A stretch of DNA of 64,000 nt from Athripsodes cinereus (GCA_947579605.1 OX388310.1:4960001-5024000); one strand, 5' to 3'. Positions 11,515-24,399 are shown, numbered from the stretch's first letter. Notes: a model not told the origin generated them from the sequence alone. Numbers and translations are program-made.

Positions 11515-11670
11515 TTTGTGGCCCGTATAACACCTTTAACATCTTCAATTCAGCGATGAGACATACCACCGATCCTGAATGCCATATTTTTATTGGTATA
11601 ATCTGCATGTTTATTACATGCAGTTAATACGCTAGCTACTCTTGCAGGATATGTCATGATGATAATTATA
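11515..11670 (+). repeat. R-family repeat copy
   Basis: ttcagcgatgagacatacca, gatcctgaatgcc, tgcatgtttattacatgcag and ggatatgtcatgatg match the second half of the R family in sense order. The first half is absent. Confidence 0.7.
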
Positions 11671-13660
11671 TTAGTATATTATTTGAAATTACTTATATTC
11701 ATTACTAACCTAATTCCTTGTTTTTATTGTTGTTTTCATTTGTCTTAGTTTTGTTTTAGTTGCTTCGAATTTTTAATACTGTGGTTATATAGAGGGGCTT
11801 GTGTGGTCTATGTTGCATTTAATATTGATTTTTGTAATATTTATTGTTTTGACTCTTGTTCCCTTAGAAGATAAACAAATAACCCATGACCAGTATGAAA
11901 TGTCTTGTGCCGCCGCTGTGTACAAGTATTTGTATATAAAACATCAAATTATATCAAAGCACCGTAATGTGTATCCAATAGTTAAGGTTGGTTTTGAAAC
12001 TTAACCATACATCCTTTATGTTCATTGTCAGTTTAGATACTACTTGTACGTACATCCAGGAGGAGTTGTTTGGATGTTTTGACGGGTATAGTAATAATAA
12101 CGTGAACTTCTAAGATATCCTCTTTAAACTTTGTGAATAGACTACATCATGTAAGATTTTATTCATTTCTGATGAATGAATTATCATGGAACACGTGCAA
12201 GTCTAAGTTTTTCTCTTGAAAATGTTGGTATGTTAGATATGTTTTTTTTGGTATCCAGATATAAAAACGATCCATAAATTTATTTTATGTTTATTTATTC
12301 CTTTTGCACATCATCATTATAAAACAGTGTTAACAAACATTAAAAAATTTGAAAAACCAGGACGATATGCAGTGGCGAGATTATCACTACCTATAAAGTG
12401 ATAATGAGATATACCTACCTAATTTGTTTATCTAAATTGATTATCTTTAATTTTTATATTTTTTATTAAACTCTGGTGATTAACCATGGGCACTTTTTGA
12501 GTTGCCTTTACTAAAACATTATTTGTTAAAATTGGAACAATCAGTGAATTGATGGCTAAAAAATTTGATGACATTAATGCGTGACATAAATGAATAACAA
12601 TTGTTTCATTAAGTAATTGAGTGTCCTGTATACGGCAACATTCGTGAAACCTCACCTATGAGACAATAAAATGGGAGAGTATCCCCTCCTACCCGCCTTT
12701 TTACCAATAAACCTGCTCTCAACAGTGATATGTTATACCTAGATTTGCAATATGAATCTCAAACATGTACCATCAATAAAATCTCGTTGCGGTCCTTGGT
12801 GCCGCAATTTTTAGTTTGAAAAAAAGCGACACACATATAAATTGTTTGTAGATAACAAGAGATAGACAATATGAGAATGGGGATTATAACAGACGACAAA
12901 GGCCGGTAGATAGAGATGAATATATACAAAAGAAAAGAGATGAATATATATTACTCAGGTATTGTACCTCGACGGGTGGGTACACATTTTTAGAGAATAT
13001 TTGTATGACATTGCGAATCTAGTTGTAACATATCACTGGCTCTCAATAATATGCTACACACACCTCTATAGATCCCAGACGCACTCTACCCATTATCTTA
13101 TGATATTTATAAACATCTGTAATTTTTATTTCTTGTATTTAGTTTCTAATAAACACTCACTGATGATGGGTGTCTACCCGAAAGGACTCTGGAGTTAAAT
13201 ATTATTCATAGTGAAAATAAAACAGTCTTTTATTTTAAATCTATTTTAATTTTAATAAAATGATCTCCCACAAAATAATTCCAAGTACTATACATATAAA
13301 CAATCAGTTGTTCAGCTTTAACTAATTTCATACTGTGAATATTTAGCAAAAATACCCAAATAGATGGTTCGTTCCCTTTGATACGAACCATTTTAAACGT
13401 ATTTTGTACATTTCGTTAGTATCCGCAATGTGTGTAAATATCTATACTAGATATTTATTATATTATCTAGATAGGTACTACTAATTGTCGAGAAATGGCA
13501 AAATCGTGTTCTCTCAATGCTTCATCAATATTTTATATCAGCTCTGTGTTATGCATCATATAAGATACTATAATATTATTTATAGGTAAATTTTATGATT
13601 TATCCTATCTCCAGTTTAATGGTAGATTGTAGACTCAAGGACTTTATCTTTTTTTTTAAT
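11671..13660. other. AT-rich stretch with unrecognised short frames
   Basis: Frames at 11801-12004 (+), 12428-12655 (-) and 12962-13198 (+) have 67-78 codons and no recognisable domain. Their composition is that of translated AT-rich DNA. I see no gene here. Confidence 0.5.
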
Positions 13661-13790
13661 TGTATCTGGGTTTTTGTTGTAAACCCAAATACAACCTTGT
13701 ATACCTTTAGAGAGTTTGCCGGCAACTGATCGAACTGCTCACCTCTTATGCATGATGCCGAGACTCTACCTCCAGGCTACCGACGAACTA
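13661..13790 (-). mobile_element. SINE-B copy (tRNA-derived)
   Basis: On the minus strand gttcgtcggtagcctggagg and agagtctcggcatcatgc form a tRNA-like head, then cagttcgatcagttgccggc stands where a B box would be. The end is gttgtatttgggtttacaac followed by an aaaaaccc stretch. It is the clearest of the minus-strand SINE-B copies. Confidence 0.75.
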
Positions 13791-13844
13791 ATTTCAGTCT
13801 TTTTTCTGTTTGTTTCTGCATTTAATTTGAGAATTTTCTTCTAT

Positions 13845-13985
13845 CTTTATAAGTGCCATATCAGGTTCTCCAGACGCTGATGATCACTTTGGAGAATGCT
13901 TCTGTGTCTTGAGCAACCCAGATCCACTCCTTCACAAGCTGTATTCGGATCCAATCTACATAGAATGCTGCACAGACATGACATT
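13845..13985 (-). mobile_element. LINE C-terminal remnant, family d
   Basis: The minus-strand words DTEAFSKVIISVWRT and, after a stop, YGTY align with LEAYSRGITNVGRT and QGTY in the larger family-d copy at 24400-24660. Stops and shifts show it is dead. Confidence 0.55.
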
Positions 13986-14139
13986 TTCCTTCTGCCTATT
14001 TCTCGTTGACCCTCAATCTAATTCTGTATTATTAATTAGAGCAATTGATAATTTTGTCTCCGCATGTCAGTGTTATATTATTAATTAACTTAATTAGATG
14101 TATCTAGAGATATTTTATAAAAGAAAATATTTTTCTCCA

Positions 14140-14205
14140 CGGAGTCTCCAGCAAAGAACAAGTTTCATTCTTTTCAGTAAGTTTTCGAGTGTCCTGCAAA
14201 ATGTA
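14140..14205 (+). repeat. R-family fragment
   Basis: tcagtaagttttcgagtgtc followed by ctgcaaaatg matches the R-family block preceding the conserved aggcaggtgttcg segment. It abuts a LINE T tail. Confidence 0.55.
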
Positions 14206-14218
14206 AAAACAATCATAC

Positions 14219-14283
14219 AGTCAATATATAGAGGGCGAGTTTATCGCAGAGGCGGGATTTTTTCCAACCAACCCTTTGTCATT
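14219..14283 (-). mobile_element. LINE T-family 3' tail fragment
   Basis: agagggcgagtttatcgcag and ttccaaccaacccttt match the 3' UTR of the LINE at 45254-46262. Sense is minus. Only the distal segment remains. Confidence 0.7.
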
Positions 14284-14289
14284 TAACTT

Positions 14290-16450
14290 TCACAAAAGAC
14301 CATAAAGGATGGAAAAGAGGAGGTACAAAGGAGAAGAATAGTTAAGAAAAGAGACAAGGAAACAGGTGCTAAATTTTGAGTGATAAAGTGGTCCTTCATC
14401 ATCTAATATTCCTTCATCAAGGCTGTTAAACATCCAGAATGTCTTATTTTTTATTTCACAAGAGGATAACTTGTGTGTTTATCCACTGGGAGCCCCATTT
14501 GTGAGAAATGCCTTGATTGTTTTTTTATTCAATTAAAATAATACAATGAATAAGAAATACATACAACTTAGAATAATTAGTCACGCCAAATCTAAAAGAT
14601 TTGTCGGCGTGTTCTCTTATAACATACTATATACATATATTAACCTAATAGGTACGACATTAACCTAAATACAAAAATAATTATTAGTTATATATAAATC
14701 CACACTTTATTAACCATTCCTTGACTAATTTTTTTGCAATATTTTTACTCTTGCATTTCATAATTGATACCGGCATCATATTAAGTATTTTTGGTACGTT
14801 ATATTCAAATGTTCTTTTTCGGTATTTATTATTGAATTTAGGGACTAGGTACATATCCTTCAGTTAAGTAAATAGTTGTTATTCTTATACAGGAGGGACG
14901 GAAATAATAATGATACAATTATATTCTGTAATCGAAAGTCATAACATTGTATGTAATATAGTTTCGTGTCAAGCCTTTGTACATTATCACATTATATTAT
15001 ATTGTTATTTAATGTTGTATTTACAAATGACTGTGGTTTGAATTCTATTACGAGAAATATACCGCCTACAACTAACAACAAGAACTAGTCAGGCATAAGC
15101 AGATTTGGGCATATTTAACCAAACATTTAACAAAGTTATTCGTTAATCCGTTAACAAAAAAATGCTTGATCTGTGAAATTGCCACCAAATTATACGTTTT
15201 CACTTTTTTCATATATTCAAGAGTGGTCTGTAGAAGGCAGTTATTCGTTAATCATCACGTATAAAAAAATGAACACTTTCAATTCAGAAGTGAAATTTGC
15301 CACCAATCTTGAGATGCCGTGAAAAGATTAACAAAATATTAAAGGATTAACTTCGTTAAAGATTAATATTCTTTTTTAATAATAATAGCATATAACGCAA
15401 ATTAAAGTTGATACGGTACAATTGAATTTCTAACGAAATGCTGTTTTACTCAAAGTAAACTAGATCCAAGATTTTTTCTTGAAATTAATTATTTTTTAGT
15501 AATAGTTGTCCATTATTAAGATATCCACCGATACATCCATCAATTTTTGTTAATTTAAGTTAAAAATTAATCAGTTTTTAACGAAAGTTGAGAATCAACG
15601 TTTCAACGAGTTAATGGTCAAATTTGTGTATAACAATGTTATGTTATCCTTTGCTAGGTGGGGTCGGTTGCCTTAGAATATAGAAGTACAATAGTGGATA
15701 CGGCAGTTATAATTTAGACAAATACTTACACAGCATTGTGCCATTTCCTATGGGAAAGGGTTAGTGTTGTTTGTTTGTAAACTAGAGTGGAGATCATTTC
15801 CCTAACTAGACATAGGCAAACGGTGGTTTATTGAGGTTCCCATGATTCTTTGAGCCCCCCAAAGGTTATTCAACTATCTGTGATCATGGCTATTCACAAC
15901 CTCCCATCTATGATTGGCTGTTTATCATCCCTCAGTTTATATATTTATATCTATTAGTCAAATTTACTAACCTAAATTTAACTTCAAATATATTCACGAC
16001 AAAGACTTTGACATGTAATATAGATATAAAAAAACAACTAAAATACTCGAATTGGCGGTTAAGCTATTTTTCCAAAACTGTGTTCAAATTCCAAAAATGA
16101 AAAAAAATCTTCCAAACTTTTCCGAACAGATACGAATATCTTTTCCATTGCTACCATTAATTTTTTTTTGATAATTTGCATTTAGGCTCCCAATTTATGT
16201 TTTGTCTCTGGGCTCTTAAAGCCTTGTCCCACCACTGTTTCTCTCTCATTATAATACCAAGTTATACAGAGGCTTTGGATTGAACAAACTTGATAAAATA
16301 AAATCGACCTAATCTTTAGAAACAAAATTGTATTGTTGTTATCCAAATAAGTGGAATACCTAAACTCTTGTTTTTATGAGAATTAAGGATGTGTAATGAA
16401 GGTTGATGTGATAAAAAGGATGAGTGTAAATAAACTAAAAACCATTTGGT
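14290..16450. other. AT-rich stretch with one degenerate 105-bp duplication
   Basis: agttattcgttaat occurs at 15134 and 15239, each time followed by gccacca words, showing an old tandem duplication of about 105 bp. A 76-codon minus frame at 16316-16546 overlaps the SINE-C head and is not convincing as coding. Confidence 0.45.
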
Positions 16451-16454
16451 TTGT

Positions 16455-16520
16455 AACCTGATAGTAGAGCCTCGGGTTTTAAATCGCAAGATTCCGGATT
16501 CGAATACACCTAATGAATTC
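16455..16520 (+). mobile_element. SINE-C head (tRNA-like), degenerate
   Basis: gtaacctgatagtagagcc is followed by ttttaaatcgcaag and a B-box-like ccggattcgaatac. The spacing matches the better copy at 28374-28445. It is too decayed for a functional tRNA. Confidence 0.5.
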
Positions 16521-16639
16521 CTCCACTCTACAAGACATAATATCATATTCTAAGTAATAGAAATATGCAGTCACTGTTCAATAGGTAGCTAGGTACCTAT
16601 ATCTTTTAAATAAGTTGTGGTGCATGATGTTTGACGATA

Positions 16640-16738
16640 GCTGATCTCTGAAAAATTGAATTTTTTCTATACTTTATATATTATGTAGTTGTCTGTTTTG
16701 TGCTTGTAATAAATAAATAAATAAATAAATAAATAAAA
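16640..16738 (+). mobile_element. LINE-like 3' tail with (AAAT)n
   Basis: gtctgttttgtgcttgtaat runs into seven or so aaat units ending at 16738. This is the typical 3' end of an insect CR1 or Jockey-type LINE. No coding part is left. Confidence 0.5.
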
Positions 16739-16739
16739 C

Positions 16740-17545
16740 CTTCAGATAATCTCTACAATACAGGTTTGGTTATGGTTTTATCTCGGTCATATTTTATGAA
16801 TGTCCAATCATATTTGGCCTAAAAGAACATTGTTCATTCTTCTATAATTCCCAACTGTCTAGATGTTCCACTTTTAAAATAATTATTCTTATGACAATGA
16901 CATCTGAGTGCTTGGAATATCAATGAAAGGGGTGAGCACAATTGGAGCAAAGACGCTCTGATTGGAGATGATTAGTTGATTTAAGTGTGTTGGTACCTTC
17001 AGAAGGTGAGATTGTCTATATATTGCGATATCCTCCAACTAACCCCCTTACAACTACTTTGTCACTCAATTAACCCTGTAAGGTCCATAGGACGTATACT
17101 TCCCAAAGGTACAATCTCATTTTTTTTTATTTCAATTACATAATACTATTTATTTTTGCCGTAATATGAAAATTAAATATTCAGTTCATCATAATTTTTA
17201 TGATCTGGTCATATTTACTATCCTAAAGTATTATATCAGTTCGAAAAATGTATAATGGTGAAATTTAAAAACATTACACATGATACTGCATTTCTTTGTG
17301 TTTTGTTTTTATTGTCCTTTTTGCATAAAACACCATAAGTATTGAAAAAAATAATATTTCGAACCATTGCAAGTCTCACTATATTGTAAATAAACCAAAT
17401 ATCATTGTGCTACGAGCCTTTTTATAGACCAAGGAAAATATTTTTCGGAAACATTTTTTTTCAAAACTATAATAATTTATGTTGCTTCATTGCTTTTTTC
17501 GGTTATAGTTTTTTCATGCTGACAATAAAACAGAGATTAAGACAG
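16740..17545. other. AT-rich stretch, no gene seen
   Basis: No recognisable element. The words ggtgagattgtctata (17005) and ggtacaatctcat (17107) are partly complementary but too short to define an element. Confidence 0.45.
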
Positions 17546-17548
17546 AGA

Positions 17549-17645
17549 CCGTAAGATTTCTACAAATAACTTAAAATATCTACAACCTGTGTTTTTTTTA
17601 TTTATCTTAAAATATCTAAGTTATTTGCAGAAATCTTACGGTTCT
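17549..17645. repeat. Imperfect inverted repeat
   Basis: ccgtaagatttctacaaata near the left edge pairs with tatttgcagaaatcttacgg near the right edge, around a T-rich loop. It is probably an old foldback or MITE. Confidence 0.65.
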
Positions 17646-17847
17646 AAAGGGGTTAATAATAATTATTACATAACTACTTAGTAAACTTGCATTATATAGT
17701 TTTAATGAATGAATGATTCGAATAGTTGTTGATGTATTACAACATATTAATAATAATAATAATACTTACTGCACTTTGTAAAGTTGTGTGACGTAGATTA
17801 TGTTCAACTGCTCTTCTTTGTGTTGTAAAGGTGCGTTCACATTAAGA

Positions 17848-17922
17848 AATAATAATAATAATAATCTGGACAATTTATTTAGCGCCGTTTTGTGGTACAA
17901 ACCACCGCAAGGGCGCATTTTC
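17848..17922 (-). mobile_element. L2-like LINE 3' tail with (ATT)n
   Basis: On the minus strand gcgcccttgcggtggtttg is followed by aaaacggcgctaaataaatt and then an (att)n run. The same module stands at the 3' end of the L2-like LINE at 25745-26051 and inside the SINE-A copy at 4535-4826. Confidence 0.6.
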
Positions 17923-18096
17923 AGTAATTTATTTATTGTTATTATAAAATTTTAATACATTTTATGATTTTAATTTAACCATTAAAAAAATTGAATGCGT
18001 TTGTAATTGTCACAATGTTAAAAGTAGGTATGTAGTTTTCGCAATTAACTGGATTTTTTAATACCTGTGTGAGTGAATATTTTAAAAATATTAACC

Positions 18097-18378
18097 AACA
18101 GATATCTCATCCGCATACACAAACAATTGTGCAACAACCTTTTAGTAGTAAACGGGAAAGGTGTTCAGATACTTACGAGTTGGCTTAGGCTGGTTTAAGT
18201 ACGTTCAGCAATGAAACTCAATTTGTTAATTAAAACTCAATCATACTCTGTTTTCAATTTTCATGGGAAAAGAACACTTCGACCAGCCTATGCCGATTTG
18301 TAAGCATGGAAACACCTTTCTTGTGTTCTACTTTTTACACATGTGTTGGTTGTGCAGATGAGGTGTCTGTTGAGTAAT
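18097..18378. mobile_element. Foldback MITE, degenerate
   Basis: caacagatatctcatccgca at the left is approximately inverted at the right as gatgaggtgtctgttg. Inner parts also pair: ggaaaggtgttc with gaaacacctttc, and cttaggctggt with accagcctatg. No ORF. A related single arm (accagcctagagtcaattcg) appears near 31583. Confidence 0.6.
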
Positions 18379-18384
18379 ATTGAG

Positions 18385-19055
18385 AAATGTTTACGCTGTG
18401 CCAATAATATCAGTGATAAAACAAAAAAATGTTAATGTTCTTGCGATTTACGAACTAAAATTATGTAGCTGTGAGTATCGCAAAACCACGTGTATAGTAA
18501 ACCGAAATTGTAGAATAAGTTTGCTATAAAACACACGCGAATGTCAGTACAAGAAATTCCACGACGAACTTTTAATTTCAACGAATTTAATATTAACTGA
18601 CAAACGCACATAGTTGCACTCTGTCGTTTGAGGGAACGATTGTGGACTCATCTTAATATTACTGGAACTTACCTACTTATGGATGAGTTCACATTATTAC
18701 TTGTGTAATTTGTAATTAATTACTGAAACTTAACTCCTCACAATATTGTACCAACTACATGTTATGTTTTAAAGTGATCAAATCTCAACAAGTTTTAGAA
18801 CAGGATGTGCTGAGAGAAAGCAATACATGGATGGATATTATTATTATTATTAAGAAGACTGTTTCTTGGAAATGGGCTAATTATTCAAAGATAAATAGAT
18901 ATGGGTACATGCTTGACTCACTTTACGAGTACGTGAGTGGTATTAGTTGTACGAGTATTAGAGGTATACCACATATTACACGTTATTATTGTGGCAGTGA
19001 ATCTTAATTTCATCTGACGTCATTCTATGTACTTTGCAAGTATTAATTAATTAAT
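18385..19055. other. AT-rich stretch, no gene seen
   Basis: The 82-codon frame at 18759-19007 (+) shows no domain and looks like chance. Confidence 0.5.
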
Positions 19056-19059
19056 AATC

Positions 19060-19350
19060 ATCACTATTATGCCGCTTCTCTTGCGGGGTAGGTATAGAAA
19101 CGATCGAAAACCATTTTTTCCTATCCTTTCATACGCATTTGGTTTCCGTAACTGGCATACGATTTTTCTTGCATGCTCTCTTATTCAATAAGCTCAACAA
19201 ACATTTGTCTTATAAAATCTGATTTATTTGATCTTACTGTTCGACCCTCGGACGACCACGTCTCCGAGCACCTACTATTCCTCGCAGTCATGTTAATCTT
19301 CCCATTCTGTCTTCGTTCATTCTTTTCACGTGGCCTTACCACCGTAGCTC
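19060..19350 (-). mobile_element. LINE RT C-terminus, family e, degenerate
   Basis: Minus-strand pieces ELRW-GHVKRMNEDRMGR, GARRRGRPRV, LNKRACKKNRMPVTETK and KDRKKW match in order the intact-frame copy at 61839-62417. Several stops and shifts break it. Its 3' end has the family word cctaccccgcaagagaagcg. Confidence 0.8.
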
Positions 19351-19429
19351 ATAAACTTTCATTATTGTTATTAATCCAGATTAATAATTATCTACAACAT
19401 GCAACATAGCATAAGACAATTAACACGTA

Positions 19430-19615
19430 TCGAGCTTATAATTATGGATATTAATGTGATGATACACATTTATATACAATGGACTAAACTTAATATACAT
19501 GTAACACCCAGACCCGGGATAATTTGAAAAATTCCATTTTTATTCTATCATGGTCGAGAATGGAATTCGAGACCTCGTGAGTTAAGGCAATGTTATCTCT
19601 GCGTAACACCGGCTA
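19430..19615 (-). mobile_element. SINE-A copy, degenerate
   Basis: On the minus strand ccggtgttacgcagag, cacgaggtctcgaattccat and tcccgggtctgggtgttaca lie in SINE-A order. The tail module with gtatcatcacattaatatcc is present but weak. Confidence 0.65.
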
Positions 19616-19685
19616 TCTGTGTGAGCTTAAACGGGGCATATTCTATAAAATAGCCGCGTCATCGTCTAATTAAATCGCTCTAGAA

Positions 19686-19881
19686 CAGTGGTTCCCAAAG
19701 TTGACTGGGCTCCGACCCATCTAGGAAATATTTCCAACCTTGAGACCCGCCTTTTAGTTTTTTTTCTCCAAACATTGCTCCAACAACATTTTTTTATTCA
19801 TGGCGAATTGTACATTAGGGCCTACTCAATATTCACTCACGACCTACTGGTGGGTCGCGACCCATAGTTTGGGAAATACTG
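19686..19881. mobile_element. hAT-like MITE (196 bp)
   Basis: Ends CAGTGGTTCCCAAAG and TTTGGGAAATACTG form terminal inverted repeats. Eight-base flanks ctctagaa (19678-19685) and ctttagaa (19882-19889) match at seven positions, the duplication length known for hAT elements. Inside are gacccatctagg and ggtgggtcgcgaccca, and no ORF. It needs a transposase supplied elsewhere. Confidence 0.85.
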
Positions 19882-19889
19882 CTTTAGAA

Positions 19890-20414
19890 CGTTCCTCCTG
19901 AGAATACAGTCTAGAGACCAGTCTTTTTCATTTAGAGTGTTTGTCAATCAGTCTTTGATGTCGTCACCATTGGAACGGTATTGTGTGAAACATGATCTTT
20001 AGAAACACAAATGTCTAAACGTAGTGTGTACCTTAATATATCAATTTTATTTTGTTCACAGAAATATTCAATATAAAGTATTGTTGTTATTTTCTTTAGA
20101 AATCTCTAGATGAAAACAAGTCGTTATTCAGTACAACAAAACAATTTATTTACTCTTATCAAATGACAATGTAAACAATAAAAACAATATTGTTTTACAA
20201 ACATTATAATAATAACAACAGTTTCAATAGAGATGGTCGTTATAACGAATAGCACGTTATAGAGCTGCGCGATTTTTAAGTAGTAGCACAATAACAAAAT
20301 AGCAAATTATACGGTGATCGTTATTTCTAATTTACCAATTTTGTATCGTTATATAAAAGTTTCGCAAGTACAATAAATAGAAGCTCGACGATACAAATCG
20401 TTTATTGAATTACG
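19890..20414. other. AT-rich stretch, no gene seen
   Basis: Repeated use of words like cgttata and acgatacaaat near 20235-20400 suggests an old repeat, but no boundary can be set. Confidence 0.4.
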
Positions 20415-20417
20415 TTA

Positions 20418-20954
20418 TGTGGTGTTCTCACTTTGGCGAATATCGCTAGGGCACCAAAATATCGCCAGCCATTTGAACCGTGTGAACAAAATGACAGCTA
20501 GTCTGAAACGATAAAAACCAGTAGAAACGATATCGTCTCGAGTTGACCACCTTCCAACTTTCTCGGCCGATTGAACGATTTGCACATGCGCAGATATGCG
20601 CGGCGTTTGTATCTATGGTAAAAGCTTTATAACCTATAAATTTTATAATGTTTCCCGCTTCGTGACAGCTGTTATCTTTTTTGTTGGTTTGTGGCGTTTG
20701 TTTTCTTAAGTAAAAGATGCCTTATAACCTCTACTATAACATTTTCGACTAAAAATAAACACTTCGCGATCTCCATCTCGACGCCATTTTGAAAACAGTG
20801 TCAAAATCAAAGCGCATCTGACAGATCGTTTCTATATCGGTGGACTTGTGTGAACAGGTGTGACGATCAATGGGCGTACGGCGAATTTTGTTTTTTCGCC
20901 TGGCGTTATATTTTGAAATTCGGCTGGCGATATTCGCCAAATGTGAACACCCCA
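20418..20954. mobile_element. Harbinger-like MITE (537 bp)
   Basis: The left end TGTGGTGTTCTCACTTTGGC and the reverse complement of the right end, TGGGGTGTTCACATTTGGC, match closely and continue into gaatatcgc. TTA flanks the element at 20415-20417 and 20955-20957, a 3-bp duplication as in PIF/Harbinger elements. It is GC-richer than its surroundings, with subterminal gtgtgaaca words. The 68-codon minus frame inside shows no transposase motif. Confidence 0.75.
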
Positions 20955-20957
20955 TTA

Positions 20958-22690
20958 CAACAGGTTCAGATAAGATGTTATAAATGAGTGCCTCTATTCA
21001 ATGTCAAACCTCAATATATAGGCAAATGATAACACATTAGTTTCGTGTGCAATAAAAGGAATGTGAGTGGAATATTTCTCACAATATCTAATGAGTTGAG
21101 TCAGCCATTGTGTCGATGGCTTTATCATGGTTGGTTGTGTGTGCAAGGAGCAGTACAGAACATATGCACATGAGATAGATATCTTTGCGATACCTTATTT
21201 CACACTACACTTACAATAAATCTATAAGATAAGTAACACATCAACCTACATTCTTTTTAAATTTGGAACGATGACCTAAGTAGGTACCTATTCACAGTGT
21301 AAATGGTAGCTATTTTTACAGTAGAAGTAAAAAGTAGCAATCGCATACGTAACGTTATAACCGTAGACGAATATAAATTGTCGTTATTTTCAGCTGTAAT
21401 AATGTTTATTTAGACCAAAATAATAGCAACATAATGTGGTTCATTAATGAAAAAGATTTGTTATTATAGTATTGAATTCACGTCAAACCACAAATAAATA
21501 TGATTAATAATAATAAATCACTATCATTATTATTTTAATTGTATAGTAAATTTTCACCCCTTTACTGCTATTGTCATTGTTTTAATACCTACTAAATATT
21601 TTGTACATATTTTAGAACAATCAACTCTGTTGAACTTAATTTTGTATTGTGTAACAAATTTTCTTTTCACATTATAGACAATTTATAATTAGTTATAATA
21701 GACTCATCTGATTGTATACGTAAGAAAAAATAAAATAATTATTTTAATATGTTTTGCTTCGTATATTGAAGCCAACACACTGTTCACCAGGACATTGCTT
21801 AAGTCTGAGAAATTCCATTTACCCGAAAAAATTTTTCACAAAGGTTGAAGTTTTTTTTTTGAGTGAAATAAAAGTAAATATGAGTATGTGTAATAAATGA
21901 GGAATTAATTTAATTGAATTTTTAGTATAAAGCTGCCACATTAATAAATATGGCAACAAAATGTGATATTTAGTTTGTGAAAATCACTGCTTTAGTAAGT
22001 GTGAATGGAAGAGAATAAATTAGTTAGTTATAGACATTACCGCAATTAGTTGTGGTGAGGATAATTTATGCTATTTCAAATAACAGTATTTATTATATTA
22101 ATAAATTCCTCTTGCATATTATTATGAGCTTTATAATAACGAACTGAAAAACGCTTCAACATTTCAACCTTTGTAAAATCTCATGAAGTTCTTTGAATAT
22201 CAACAAAACCTCATCAAACCCTATTTTATTTCACGTGGTTTAATATTTTACATAATTTTACTAAAACAATGTTCAAATTATTTGAAACTTAAAATGAAAG
22301 AGGTTAGATGAATTAATATTTAACGAGTTTTTCCTTTGATTTCCTGAAAGTAAAAACGTAGAAAATACCTGATAGAGGTTTTCAGGCCTCGATGCATGAA
22401 ACTCTTGCAGAGGAAAGCTGGAATATGTTTTAACCCTTTCAGGACCGTAAGATATGAGAGACCACTCGGTTATCTCGAGAAGTGTCCAGTAGACGAACTA
22501 ACTAGACGACGAACGAAAGTGTCAATTGAAATTAAAAGATTCAGGTACGTAGAAAGCATCGTACGCCACTAACTTCAGTGCGTGCAAACACTTTTGCAGT
22601 TTCTAACTCATGCTCTCCTGTTCATTGTACTCAACAATAAAATAGACATTAATATTATAAAATCTATTTAAAAACAAAGTTTCATCATGA
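20958..22690. other. AT-rich stretch, no gene seen
   Basis: No similarity to known families could be read. Short tandem aat runs occur near 21505. Confidence 0.5.
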
Positions 22691-22692
22691 TC

Positions 22693-22955
22693 ATCAGGAA
22701 AGTAACTAGTATCCTTCACCGAGAGCGTCTCTATGCCAATCAAAATCAATTTGTTCTTCGACAATCCTTGCATTCTGATGGTGTTGTCATGGGAACGGTG
22801 TATTGTAAAAAATGATCGCTCGAGCCGTTGGAACCCTCGCAAACGAATGATAGAACTCTTTTTGGCAACTTTCACTGGCCATTCTCAAAAAATGACCCAA
22901 ACAGAACCATAGTCTCTTATGTATTGCAGAGACTATAGATCAGATGCGCCAGCGC
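22693..22955 (-). mobile_element. LINE RT C-terminus, family a, second copy
   Basis: Minus-strand RLRGFQRLERSFFTIHRSHD aligns with the RPQGFRRPGRPSFTIHRSYD part of 1196-1660, with LGHFLRMASES upstream in another frame. Frameshifts make it a dead copy. The 36-bp triplication is absent. Confidence 0.75.
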
Positions 22956-22959
22956 TCGC

Positions 22960-24395
22960 AACAAATTTTAAGCTAGTTAAACGCCTGTTAAAATATGTAT
23001 ACGCAACCACTATAACATTTGTTTAAATAATATTTTTTGAACTATCAAACCTAATTTGTAATTTATGTAGAATGGAGTCTTAATAACGTGTCTATTGTCG
23101 GTATTGGATCATCAGTGGTTCATTGGATCAACTATTATTGAGGCAGTAGGTAGAATAAGGAACCATATCCTTTTTCGGAGAATGCAGAAACATATAGAGA
23201 ATAGGTGATCCGTTTTCGACATGGTTCAAGATTCTTAACGGTAAGATTGATTCCCCCAAAAATCTTGAGCGGGTGTGTTTTAGTTGTCCAAAGTGCACTA
23301 AAAGATCAGCCAATTTGTTTGGATTGCCCATAAGCTCCACAAACTATTATATTTACAAAATTCATTTTCAAGGTGAACTTGCGCGCTTTATAGCTCATTT
23401 TTCGGGGTTTGGATTTCTTTTTATTGAGTGAACGGGAGTTCAGGGGGGGGGCCCTGGATTCATCTGTTGTTCCATAGGGGAATTTGCTTTCCTACTTCTT
23501 TGACATGGTAAACGCTACTTTTGGTGAATGTTTTAATGAACTACCTACCTCAAATTTTTGTCTAATAGTTTGGTATGAAAGGGATCTTAATTGGTTTGCT
23601 CATTATTGTTTTTTAATGTTTGTACTTATTGTTTTAACTGTTTGATCCATACAGAATAAATAAAAAAAAAAAATCTCTTAAGTCTAGCCTATGCCCATGG
23701 GCAATTTTACCGAGATATTTTGATTCATTACTCCAATAATACTGTTGATTTCAAATTTAATATTAATTTAGGAATTTCAGTATCAATGTTAGTCGCAAAT
23801 TTTTATACACAGTCAAAAACAACTATTTTTGTAAATAAAAAATATTGTAGTTTTATGAAGAGGTCATATTATGAAACTTATATTGAAGGAGACACGATTA
23901 AAAAAATTAAATAGCTGTATATCAAACCGTCATTTTGGCTTATGGTCCCTTGTTCTTGTTACAGCGCCAATTAAACGAGCATGAATTCAAATCATAAAAT
24001 TTAAATGAATGAAAGAATTTTATTAACACGTTTTGAAATATGAATTGAATAAAAATAGCATACTGCTGCATACGCGTAATTTGCTTTGAAAAATATTGCT
24101 ATCAGTTAAATGTGAAATAATACTATTTTCTGCCAATTAGTGTAGTTTTTAATATTGCAAAATAATCGCGTATATTCCATTTCTATCGTTTCCTCCACCC
24201 TCGTGCATTTTTTTATACATACTGTCAATTTTTCTTACTTAACATGCGGTCATCCATTAGAATTTGATCCACATGGTCAAGCTATGAAGTTATCGGTAAT
24301 ATACGCTTTCTCACATTGTTTAAATTATAATATTTAAAAAAAAGTATAATATTTCAAAATGACTTACTGAACAGGGTGCGGTCAGAGATTTTATC
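22960..24395. other. AT-rich stretch with an A-tract end at 23650-23675
   Basis: A 70-codon minus frame (23128-23340, starting MELMGNPNKLADLLVHFGQL) is unrecognised. A GC-richer stretch with a run of nine G residues (23442) leads to cagaataaataaaaaaaaaa at 23652, which could be the poly(A) end of a retroposed transcript on the plus strand. No source can be named. Confidence 0.4.
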
Positions 24396-24399
24396 ATAA

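Noticed and set aside
11210..12400. cagtggcgtac and cagtggcgag as hAT ends
   Set aside because: The two words are in the same orientation, and no inverted partner or 8-bp duplication was found.
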